Origin: Vairimorpha apis BRL 01
Taxonomy: Eukaryota > Microsporidia > Nosematidae
NCBI GenBank assembly: GCA_000447185.1
Contig: KE647045.1
Span: forward strand, 8,021 to 24,546
DNA: 16,526 nt
Reading direction: 5' to 3'
The notes beneath the pieces are model-generated. The model had not been told where the DNA came from and made no database searches. It saw only the letters and a list, made by a program, of their open reading frames with translations. How positions within the stretch are numbered: the stretch's first letter is position 1; every line of letters starts with the position of its first letter. Below are positions 9,432-16,526 of this stretch, piece by piece. Made by a program: the position numbers and the translations under genes.

Positions 9432-10100
9432 ATGTATTATGATTTAGATATAAAAAGTAATTTTAAGAAAAAAGATATAAATTTTTTAATAGACTCAGAA
9501 TATGCTGGATATTGTATTTCAAAGACAATAAGACAAAGTGATATAAAAAAGTTTATAAGTTTAGATTTACCTTTTGACTTGCCAAATAAACACGTATTAA
9601 AAAAAATAACTGTAGATATTGATACAAATACATATAATATTAAACATCTTAAAGAAAAATGTGATGTATTATGTATTAAATTAAAAAATTTAGAGAGTCC
9701 TGTTGATGAAAATATGTGTGATCTTGTTAATATAGATTTTACTTCTCAAATAAAAATAAAAAATATTAATCCAAATGTTTTTTATGAGATTTCGATTTCA
9801 AATAATTTAAATAACAAAAAAGATAGACTCATGTGGTTTTATAATACAAAAATGTTTATAAATTATACTAAAGGGAAAAATGTTGTTATTAGTAGCGGTG
9901 CTGAAAATGCTTCTGAGCTTAAATCATACATAGATTTTATGAAATTATTTGATTTTTTAGATATTAAAGAAAAAATAGGACAAAGAATATTAAAAAATTC
10001 ATTAAAATTACTGCATAAATGTGCAGAAAATAGATATTTTGTTCATAATTGTATTTTTAACGATATAGATGAAGGTGTACTAAAAAAGAATTTTTACTAA
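9432..10100 (+). CDS. RPP30: RNase P/MRP protein subunit Rpp30 (Rpp1)
   Basis: An intact 222-residue protein, recognisable as the Rpp30/Rpp1 subunit of RNase P and RNase MRP, which process tRNA 5' ends and pre-rRNA in the nucleus. Family landmarks I can see are an N-terminal YYDLDI (usual form x-x-D-L-N-V), the mid-protein strand NVFYEISIS at about 115-123 (family: G-V-x-F-E-I), and KGKNVVISSGAENASELKS at about 147-165, matching the family's G-K-x-I-I-x-S-S-G-A block. After it comes an Arg/Lys/Leu-rich helix (QRILKNSLKLLHKCAENR). The fold should be a degenerate PHP/TIM barrel. It is shorter than the human protein (about 268 residues), as expected in a reduced eukaryote. The start ATG directly follows TAAATCC. 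The gene holds an intact A8 run, useful as a contrast with the broken genes. Confidence 0.85.
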   Translation: MYYDLDIKSNFKKKDINFLIDSEYAGYCISKTIRQSDIKKFISLDLPFDLPNKHVLKKITVDIDTNTYNIKHLKEKCDVLCIKLKNLESPVDENMCDLVNIDFTSQIKIKNINPNVFYEISISNNLNNKKDRLMWFYNTKMFINYTKGKNVVISSGAENASELKSYIDFMKLFDFLDIKEKIGQRILKNSLKLLHKCAENRYFVHNCIFNDIDEGVLKKNFY

Positions 10101-10364
10101 AACGATATAAATTAAGTAAATAGTTTTTTTTAATTTTCATAATAAGTCTATTTTATTTTAGATATTTAGATTGTTTTATTAAAAATTTAAATGTGTTCGA
10201 TATTTATACACAAAATTGTTTTTTTATTAATAAACATTAAAGATGTTAAATATAAAAAAATTTACATTCTTTGGTTTTAAATTTGTATCTACATCTTGAT
10301 ATGTTAATTTGGTATAATTATTCTAAAAATTTAAATAATTAAGTTTTCTGAACATTTTAATATT

Positions 10365-10391
10365 ACCCTCTATTAGTTAAATATTTTCATG
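10365..10391 (+). promoter_or_regulatory. CCC motif upstream of the small GC-rich ORF
   Basis: TATTACCCTCTATTAG places ACCC at 10365-10368, about 20 bases before ATG 10389. It is somewhat farther from the ATG than in the other genes here, but it is the same kind of motif and one of few CCC triplets outside coding regions. Confidence 0.4.
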
Positions 10392-10472
10392 TCGACAAGC
10401 GACATCGAGCTCGTAGCCATTATTACTAAAGTGATCGAGTACGATGGTTTTGTAGGTATTAAAACAATTTAA
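10389..10472 (+). CDS. Small GC-rich ORF (27 codons), perhaps a truncated gene start
   Basis: An ATG-to-TAA frame beginning MSTSDIELVAIITKVIEYDG. Its composition sets it apart: by count about 37% G+C over the frame and about 44% over its first 19 codons, with GAC, ATC, GAG, CTC, GCC and GTG codons that are rare in all other genes here. A CCC motif lies upstream. The VAIITKVI...G..G part is loosely like the N-terminus of ribosomal protein eS28, but the Arg-Thr-Gly core and everything after it are missing, so I do not assign it. Alternatives: a first exon whose partner I cannot find, a transferred or contaminating fragment, or a structured RNA, since the same bases hold a hairpin. Confidence that it is a real protein gene is low; confidence that the island is real sequence signal is high. 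Confidence 0.3.
   Translation: MSTSDIELVAIITKVIEYDGFVGIKTI
10403..10446 (+). other. Hairpin in the GC-rich island
   Basis: CATCGAGCTC (10403-10412) can pair with GAGTACGATG (10437-10446): ten positions with one mismatch and one G-U pair, with a 24-base loop. Flanking ACAA and TTGT could extend the stem across an internal loop. In a genome this AT-rich such a stem is notable and hints at a structured RNA, but no known ncRNA signature (tRNA, U-snRNA, 5S, SRP) is recognisable. Confidence 0.45.
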
Positions 10473-10839
10473 ACCAAAGAAATAAATTATTAAAATCGTT
10501 TAATTAAAGAAATACAGTTTTTTTAGAAACAAAGATAAATACCTAAACATGTCATTTTTTTGGCATTTTAAAAGTATATATGTGTAAAAACCAATGTCAC
10601 TATGACGAATTAATGCTTACCATAAAATTTTTAATTTTATAAGAAAACTCTAAATATTATTTTTATAATGTATTGAATAAAACTACTTTTAAATTTTTTT
10701 ATTACATATTTAAGTTTTTTATTTTTCTTAAAAAATATCATTAATATTTTTATTAAAATTATTACATTTTAAAATCATTTAAAACAATTTTTTTATATTT
10801 TAACTTAATTAAATATATGTTTGCAAAAAAAACCAAATT
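10473..10839. other. AT-rich spacer, no feature seen
   Basis: The spacer lies between the small GC-rich ORF and the 3' end of MCM3 (tail-to-tail). It contains one C-rich spot near 10540 (ATACCTAAACATG) but no usable open frame; the ATG there opens only 12 codons. Confidence 0.5.
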
Positions 10840-12842
10840 TTAATTTATAAACATTACTGTCTTATTTTCATAATAAATTATATCTTGTGCCCCAAGTTCT
10901 TCTAAAACAACATTTACGTCTTCTTTGGAAATTCCTAAAGTTTCATCAATACGACTAAAAATATCATCCAAACTCAAATTTTTCAATGATTCATTTTCCA
11001 GTCTAATTTCATACAATAAATTAATAACATAATCTTTTTTAGCATTTTCATTTTCGACAATTTCAAGTTCTTTATTTATTTCAAAATCTTGTATATCTTC
11101 TGTACTTTTTACACGTTTTGTAGGTTTTACAACTTGTCTTAAAAGTGTAGATTCTAGTAGTAAAATAACTTCTTCAATATCTACACTTTCAACCACAGAC
11201 GAACACCTTAATTTAGCATGAGCCGTTGATAGTCTTATTATTGTTTCTAACATTCTAGGCGTAATAGAAACAATTTGTTCTTTTTTATTTTTAAGTTGTC
11301 TTAATTTTGTATATTCTTTTATAATTAATTGACTAGCATCTCTTGATAAAACAGGTTTACTATTTTTACAGCTGACAATAAATTCTTTAAATCCACCAAT
11401 TTTAGTTTCTTCTTCTAAATTGCAAAACTGGAATGCATTTTTACTACATGATCAGATATTAAAGTATCAGTACTAGTATCATTTTTATCGAGAACAACAA
11501 AAATAAGATCAAACCTAGTCATAATAGATTCGGGAAGTTTAATATTTTCACTTGGTTTTCTATCTTCTTTATATATTCCAAATATAGGGTTTGCTGCAGC
11601 TAAAACTGAACATCGAGCATTTAAAGTTGTATGAATTCCCGCTTTACTTATTGTAACTGTTTGTTGTTCCATCACTTCATGTATAGCAACTCTATCTAAT
11701 TCATTCATCTTATCAAACTCATCGATACAAACAATTCCTCTATCTGCTAAAACCATAGCACCTGCCTCTAATCTTTTATCACCAGTATCTTTATCTATAA
11801 CGACAGCAGCAGTTAAACCTACACCACTTGAACCTTTTCCTGTCGTTGCCACAGAAATTTCATTAAAATTATATATAAATCTTAATAATTGTGATTTTGC
11901 CGTACTAGGATCACCTATCAAGAGAATATTTATATCTCCTCTTATTTTACTACCATTTTTCATAATAACTTCATTACCTCCCACAAGCATTAAAGCTAGA
12001 GCTTTTTTAATATTATCATGACCCCAGATGCTTGGAGCTATAAACTTATGAACATTATTAATATTAAAATCTCCTTTAATAAATTCTTCTGTTTTCCGTT
12101 TTTTAAATTGTTCAATATTATTTGCTATCAAAATATTTTTAAACTTATTTGGAAATTCTGTACTTGCAAAACATAAACTTTTATAAATTCCATAAACTTT
12201 TACTCTATCGCCTGGTTTTATTGTATCTACTAAATCATGACTTAATATGCATTCTACACTTCTAGGTAATTGTCCACATGGTGCATTCTCCGGCATTTCT
12301 TGCAAATTTATTGTTTGATAATCAATATACTCACTCATACCATATTCTGTACTTAAAATGCTCCCATCCGTGTCTCTGGTAGGATAAACAGTATTGGTAA
12401 TAGGTAATTTTGTTATCATAGTACTATCTCTATATTCTTTCTGCACAAAAGATGACTTATAATTATTAAAATGTACGCTTTTAATTATTTTAGGTCTACA
12501 TATAGAACAGCTTGTAATTATTCCTTCAACACAAATTAGTTTTCCTAAATATAATGAACTTAAAGTTCTTGGAGATAGTTTATATTCCCCAAAAGATCCA
12601 TTTATTCCAAATTTAACATTTTTTTGTGTAACTTCTTTTATTAAATCTTCAATAAGTGGTATAATATTAGTAGAATCATTAATAATTTCTTTAGCCAATG
12701 ATAGATTAAATAATCTCATCTCATCGATATTAAAAATAACACGATTTTTTAATGTTTTAATAATTTTGTCTGTATATATTTCATCGTTTTTAGTTTTAAA
12801 ATCTGTCAAAAAAGATCTAAAAATATCCAATGTTTCATTCAT
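10840..12842 (-). CDS. MCM3: DNA replication licensing helicase subunit MCM3, one frameshift
   Basis: MCM3 subunit of the MCM2-7 replicative helicase (nucleus). The first 475 codons (12842-11415) are intact. The N-domain has MCM3-type EGIITSCSICRPKIIKSVHF at about 106-125, lacking a Cys4 zinc finger as is usual for MCM3, and the MCM3-diagnostic QEMPENAPCGQLPRSVE at about 181-197. The AAA+ core has Walker A GDPSTAKS (310-317), GSSGVGLTAAV, Walker B VCIDEFDKM (371-379), sensor NAR..LAAANP and Arg finger TRFDLIF (442-448). After SDHVVKMH the frame stops at 11415, but the -1 frame continues at once with the expected lid helices (FKEFIVSCKNSKPVLS, then SITPRMLETIIRLSTAHAKL) and ends in a winged-helix-like tail (IIYYENKTVMFIN) at 10840. 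One base is missing, most simply in the T4 run of the coding strand (genomic A4 at 11424-11427), which keeps the conserved Met-His. Full reading about 667 codons. Confidence 0.93.
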
Positions 12843-12856
12843 TTTTTTAAAGGGTT
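12840..12856 (-). promoter_or_regulatory. CCC start motif before MCM3
   Basis: The minus strand reads GAACCCTTTAAAAAAATG, with CCC at 12852-12854, nine bases before the ATG. It is the same arrangement as at 3211 and 16168 and supports the chosen MCM3 start. Confidence 0.65.
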
Positions 12857-13252
12857 CAAAATAGTTTTTTAAAAAATTCTATAAAAATATCATTTTAAAA
12901 CGTTTTTTTTATTTTTCGTTTTAGAAATTTTTTTAAAATAAAAAAGAAAACTTTTGCTTGATATTTTTTTTAAAAAAAATATTTATTCTTTAATTTTTAA
13001 TTATTACATAATAATATACAATATTACATTAAATAGAAATGTTTATTTAAATTAAACTAAATTATAAAATTTTTTTTTAATATTATTAATATTTTTTTTT
13101 AAGTCAAAATACTAAAACAGATATTTAGATAAATTCAAATTTAAAAAATGTTATCATTATTTATTTAACATTAATTTAAATTTTTAAGTTTCTTGTAAGA
13201 TTATAAAAAAGAAATTTTTATTTAAAATTTAAACATAATTCATTTTAATTCT
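12857..13252. other. AT-rich spacer between MCM3 and the P-type ATPase
   Basis: About 400 bp of T- and A-runs with no open frame or recognisable site. Both neighbours are on the minus strand, so it must hold the ATPase 3' end signal and the MCM3 promoter; neither is identifiable beyond the CCC motif. Confidence 0.5.
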
Positions 13253-15180
13253 TTATTTAAAATAAATTGAATTTAAGATTATTATTATGTTAGGTACATA
13301 CATAAGAAATCCATTTTTAAAAAATTTTGGGTTTATAAATAATATTATTAAATTATATATCATAGACACTAAATAATTTAAATTTTTTTAAAATTAGTAA
13401 TTCTTATGATATCTAAAATACATAAAATATTTTTTAAGTCATTATTAACACAGAAATCGGCCTTTAAATTATTATTCATGCTAATACTCAGATTGCTCCG
13501 TTGAAATGCGGGAATATCATTAAAACCATCTCCAATCATACAATTCATTTCTTGTGTATTATTAATAACATTGGCTTTATCTTCTGATGTAATATTATAA
13601 TAATAATCTGTAATATTTAAATAATGACAAACTTTAACAACATTTTTTTTGAATCTCCTGATAATAAAATAACTTTATATTTTGACTTTAAAATATTAAT
13701 AAAATTTTTGGCATCTTTTTTAACATATGAAGTAATATGAAAAAAACCGGCAATTTTACTTTCTACACTAACGTAAATGCAATTATTATTGATATTATAG
13801 TTGTGGGTTATGTTTTTGTAATTGCAAAACGAATATTTTCCAATACGTATTTCGTTATTTTTATATTTACATCTTATACCACATGTTGAAATATATTCAT
13901 CTTGTTCAACAATCAAATTATAATGTTTTGATGCTTTAAGAACTTCTAAGATTCCTTTTGAATAAATATTTTGATATTTTAATTCTAAAAATATTACAAT
14001 TTTTTTAATTTTAGATTCAAGAAAAAATTTAGTAATTTTAATCGAGTCCGTTAAAGTACCAGTTTTATCTATAAAAATAGTTTTAATTCTTTTGATAACA
14101 TCATAATTTGAAACGATAATGTCATTATATCTTATTTCATGTTTAATTTTAAATTTTAACAATATATCAGAAATTAAAAAAACACAAGGGCAAATTCTCA
14201 TATTTAATAAAATTATATTATTTATGATATCTGGCAAATTTGATGATTTAAAAAAATATATCATTAATCCTAATAAATTCATAATTGCAATAAAAATTTT
14301 AAATTTTGATTTTTTTTCAGGTTTAGAAAAATCAGAAAAATTTGTAATATTTGTAACCTCAATTAAAGCTTTTCCCATTTTAATTATTGTTCCATCTTTA
14401 ATTATTTCATTTTTAAATTTTTTTTTATATTTTCTTCTCCTGTTAAAAAAGATTCGTCTACGAAACATTCTTTGGATATTAATTTTCCATTAAAATTGAC
14501 TTTTTCATTTTGTTTTAAATATATCAAATCTCCTTTTAATAAAGTGTTTTCATATCTATAAAAAATATCTTCTTTATTTTTATCATGTTTATTAAATTTA
14601 AACATTTTAATTAATTTTAATTTTTTGAATTAAAATTATAAATTTTGTTTAAATTTCCATGTATTTTTCTAAATTTAAAATTTTCAAATACAAAAAATGT
14701 ATTTAATTTAGATAATTTAAGAATTAATTTATTTAAAAGTTCATTAAATGAGACAAATAGTAATATATCAAATGCATTATTTAAATAATCTTGTTTAGTG
14801 TTTATAATATATAAAATAATATTCAAATATGAAAGAATCATATAATAATTTATTTTGTTGTGTAAATAATAACTTATTTGAATGTAAAGCATAAAACAAA
14901 TATTTATAAATATATTTTGTTTTATAATTTTTTTAAAAATAATTAATACAATTATTATAAAATTTTTTTTTATAATATTATCTTTATCAAATTTAAACCC
15001 TTTTTCTTTTAAAATGAGTAAAATTTTACTTAAATTACGTTTATATTCAATATAAATTTCTTTTGTCAATATATTTATTCGATATGAATGTATTTCAGAT
15101 ATGGAGCTCAAAGTTTTTGATAATTTAGTTAAACATAAAATACAAGATATACTTGTTATTTTTATTATTTTAGATTTCAT
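13253..15180 (-). CDS. Heavy-metal (Cu-type) P1B ATPase, cut by four poly-A frameshifts
   Basis: Metal-exporting P1B ATPase, about 643 codons if the five pieces are read in order. Piece 1 (15180-14617): HMA domain with CILC at residues 13-16, then four membrane helices (about 73-158). Piece 2: actuator domain, GDLIYLKQNEKV and VDESFLTGEE. Piece 3: membrane helix with CPC (14184-14192, RICPCVFLIS), the metal-site hallmark of Cu(I)/Ag(I) pumps, then phosphorylation motif DKTGTLT (14049-14069) and a short nucleotide domain ending LLSGDSKK. Piece 4: hinge motif MIGDGFNDIPAF (GDGFND at 13516-13533). Piece 5: last membrane pair, with YN (LNYLVSMIYN) and a final ILNSIYFK, stop at 13253-13255. Each junction is a poly-A run of the coding strand lacking one base: T6 14621-14626, T9 14418-14426, T8 13643-13650, T7 13383-13389 (genomic). 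No other stop occurs. The usual His-Pro of the nucleotide domain is not visible. No CCC motif precedes the ATG. Confidence 0.85.
13643..13650 (-). other. Slippery poly-A junction A8 in the P1B ATPase
   Basis: Coding strand TCA AAA AAA ATG, directly after LLSGDSKK. The incoming frame again offers A AAA AAA. A -1 step continues as NVVKVCHYLNI and on to the MIGDGFND hinge motif. Confidence 0.5.
14418..14426 (-). other. Slippery poly-A junction A9 in the P1B ATPase
   Basis: Coding strand ATA AAA AAA AAT, at the actuator domain just after TGEE. In the incoming frame this contains the heptamer A AAA AAA, a classic -1 ribosomal slip site and also a site for RNA-polymerase slippage. The frame after a -1 step continues the domain. 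Confidence 0.5.
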
Positions 15181-15514
15181 GCAAAAAAAAATTGTATTAA
15201 TTTATTTAAAAATGCATAAAAATTAAAACTCATAAATATTAAATTCTATAAAATTTTAAAACTTTTTATATCTTGTAAAAATAAAAAATTTTAAAAAAAC
15301 TAGGTATATTTTTTTAATAAAATTAAGATGAATTGCATAATTTTTATATTTATACCTTTAAAAAAATTTTAAAATTGTAAATTGTCTTATTATAATTTTT
15401 TATTAATATTAAATGCTTTTAATATATTTTTTAAAATATTTAATAGAAAATTAATAGTATAAAATTAACAAATTTATTTTTATAAAATATTATATCAAAA
15501 AATTTTATTTTTAG
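15181..15514. other. AT-rich spacer between P1B ATPase and LRR gene
   Basis: About 330 bp with no open frame, CCC motif or other structure that I can see. It must hold the ATPase promoter, so that promoter is not of the CCC type seen at the neighbouring genes. Confidence 0.5.
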
Positions 15515-16165
15515 TTAATGTTTATTTATATAAACTTCTTTAATTTTATTATTATTTTTAAAAAAATTTAAAATGTTATTAATATTTTTTACTGATAAAT
15601 ATAAAGTTTCTAGATTAATAAGATTTTCTATTGATTTTGGTATACATTGCAAATTTCCATTTAAAATACATAAATTTTTTAAATTTTTAAGATCTCCAAT
15701 ATTATCTGGTAATCTTATTAAGCAGCTATCATTTACATACAAATTTTGTAAATTTTTACATCCAGTAAATGTAGGTGGAAATTCTGTGATTTTTGATTTT
15801 TTGATATATAATGTTTTTAAATTTATTAAATATCCAACAGAATCTGGCAAAATAATTATATTTGTATCTTCAAGCCACAAAACAGTAAGATTGCTTAATT
15901 TCCCTATATTAGTTGACAAAATATCAAGTTCTGTTTTAAAGAAATATAATTGCTTTAGATTCAATTGATTTAAGATTTGTTCAGGAAATGTAAACATTTT
16001 GAGATCAGAAAAACTTAAAATTTCAAAATTGTTACAATTTTTAATTTTATTGTTAAAATCAAAACAATCTTCTTTTTTTAAATGTAATTCGATATGATTT
16101 TTAATTAGTTGAACATAAATTGCAAAAAAATATATAATATTATATTTAAAAATAAATATTTTCAT
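15515..16165 (-). CDS. Leucine-rich repeat protein, probably secreted
   Basis: An intact 216-residue protein. The N-terminus MKIFIFKYNIIYFFAIYVQL is a basic then hydrophobic stretch of signal-peptide type. From about residue 47 to the end it is made of LRR units with a strict period of 23 residues: LxxLxx strands begin at about 47, 70, 93, 116, 139, 162, 185 and 208, with the intervening pattern LPDxIGxLxNL (as in RLPDNIGDLKNLKNLC). This is the plant/Ras-suppressor-like 23-mer class, a protein-binding solenoid. Microsporidia are known to carry families of short secreted LRR proteins thought to meet host proteins; this role here is inference. The start is supported by ACCCTAATG. There is no C-terminal cap or membrane segment, so it may be trimmed. 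Confidence 0.85.
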   Translation of the reverse strand: MKIFIFKYNIIYFFAIYVQLIKNHIELHLKKEDCFDFNNKIKNCNNFEILSFSDLKMFTFPEQILNQLNLKQLYFFKTELDILSTNIGKLSNLTVLWLEDTNIIILPDSVGYLINLKTLYIKKSKITEFPPTFTGCKNLQNLYVNDSCLIRLPDNIGDLKNLKNLCILNGNLQCIPKSIENLINLETLYLSVKNINNILNFFKNNNKIKEVYINKH

Positions 16166-16171
16166 TAGGGT
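16163..16171 (-). promoter_or_regulatory. CCC start motif before the LRR gene
   Basis: The minus strand reads TTACCCTAATG, with CCC (16168-16170) two bases before the ATG. It is the tightest of the four such motifs in this window. Confidence 0.65.
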
Positions 16172-16204
16172 AACATAAAAAAAACTTTAAAATCTTAAAT
16201 TAAA

Positions 16205-16236
16205 AAACCTTTAATTAAAAAAATCAATTAAGGTTT
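16205..16236. repeat. Small inverted repeat
   Basis: AAACCTTTAATT (16205-16216) and AATTAAGGTTT (16226-16236) are complementary but for one bulged T, with a 9-base loop. It lies between the LRR start and the end of a possible upstream gene tail. Function unknown. Confidence 0.5.
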
Positions 16237-16286
16237 AATAAATAAAATTTTTAAATGTATAAAATTAAAAAATATTAGTTTTTATT

Positions 16287-16470
16287 TTACATATAAATTT
16301 TAATCAATATCATTTTTTTATTATTTCCATTAATTATAAAAAATATATTATTTTCAATTTTTTTTTGAGTATTTAATTTATTTGAATAAACTTTAAATTT
16401 TTTTTGCGTTTGTAGATTTTAATTCTATTAAATTTGTATTAAAATAATAATATTTTATTTTAAAAAATTA
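16287..16470 (-). pseudogene. Possible C-terminal tail of a gene entering from the right
   Basis: On the minus strand a frame ending at TAA 16287-16289 reads KVYSNKLNTQKKIENN, then FFIINGNNKKMILIKIYM, which is coding-like in its mixed composition. Before it, a second frame reads YYYFNTNLIELKSTNAKK and joins it if the T8 run at 16398-16405 holds one base too many. Upstream of about 16470 a stop closes that frame. It may be the broken 3' end of another minus-strand gene like those before it, or chance. No family is recognised. Confidence 0.25.
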
Positions 16471-16526
16471 ATCTAAATTTTTTTATATATCAACTATTAA
16501 AAAAAATCATAAAGTTACATTAAAAA

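Noticed and set aside
10389..10455. GC-rich island as a tRNA, 5S or spliceosomal RNA gene
   Set aside because: No T-loop, acceptor stem or known snRNA/5S signature could be matched on either strand.
10445..10517. Intron following the GC-rich ORF (GTAGGT to ACAG)
   Set aside because: The sequence after the possible acceptor is AT-rich with early stops and does not continue the GC-rich coding style.
14119..14493. Plus-strand frame opposite the P1B ATPase
   Set aside because: Antisense shadow; the minus strand carries CPC and other family motifs there.
15573..15968. Plus-strand frame opposite the LRR gene
   Set aside because: Antisense of a regular repeat gene; the minus frame has a strict 23-residue period.

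Overview
The window looks like nuclear DNA of a microsporidian, probably one with a large, gene-poor, extremely AT-rich genome (the species cannot be read from the sequence). The reasons are: eukaryote-specific genes (MCM3 of the replicative helicase, and the RNase P/MRP subunit Rpp30/Rpp1) in shortened, intron-less form; no bacterial-style ribosome sites; short secreted or membrane-anchored orphan proteins and an LRR protein; and a C-rich CCC motif a few bases before the ATG of four genes, the promoter/start signature known from microsporidia. The base composition is overwhelmingly A+T, and one stretch of more than 5 kb has no gene.

Layout. 180-1611 (minus): an orphan protein with a Cys-rich tail, and a second open frame that overlaps it and may be its continuation. 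1843-2447 (plus): a secreted orphan protein broken by frameshifts, convergent with 2545-3207 (minus), a signal-anchor, Lys/Glu-rich orphan. 3216-8776: AT-rich desert with a faint Cys-rich relic that resembles a transposase tail (6780-7101), a 44-bp tandem duplication (7967-8054) and a 181-bp palindromic element (8271-8451). 8777-10100 (plus): a tail-anchored orphan followed by RPP30. 10389-10472: a small, unusually GC-rich island with a CCC motif, a 27-codon ORF and a hairpin. 10840-16165 (minus): MCM3, a CPC-type heavy-metal P1B ATPase and a 23-residue-repeat LRR protein, all in one direction and 330-410 bp apart. A possible gene tail lies at the right edge.

The main result is that the P1B ATPase is a complete reading of about 643 codons (CxxC domain to last membrane pair) cut by four frameshifts. 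Each break is at a poly-A run of the coding strand (A6, A9, A8, A7), each is short by exactly one base, and there is no other stop. MCM3 has one break of the same kind, the secreted protein at 1843 has three shifts, and two further open frames may be broken in the same way. Either the assembly miscounts homopolymers, or the runs truly vary, or these genes are expressed through slippage. The sequence alone cannot decide. All functional calls are from motif recognition by eye; no database search was run.
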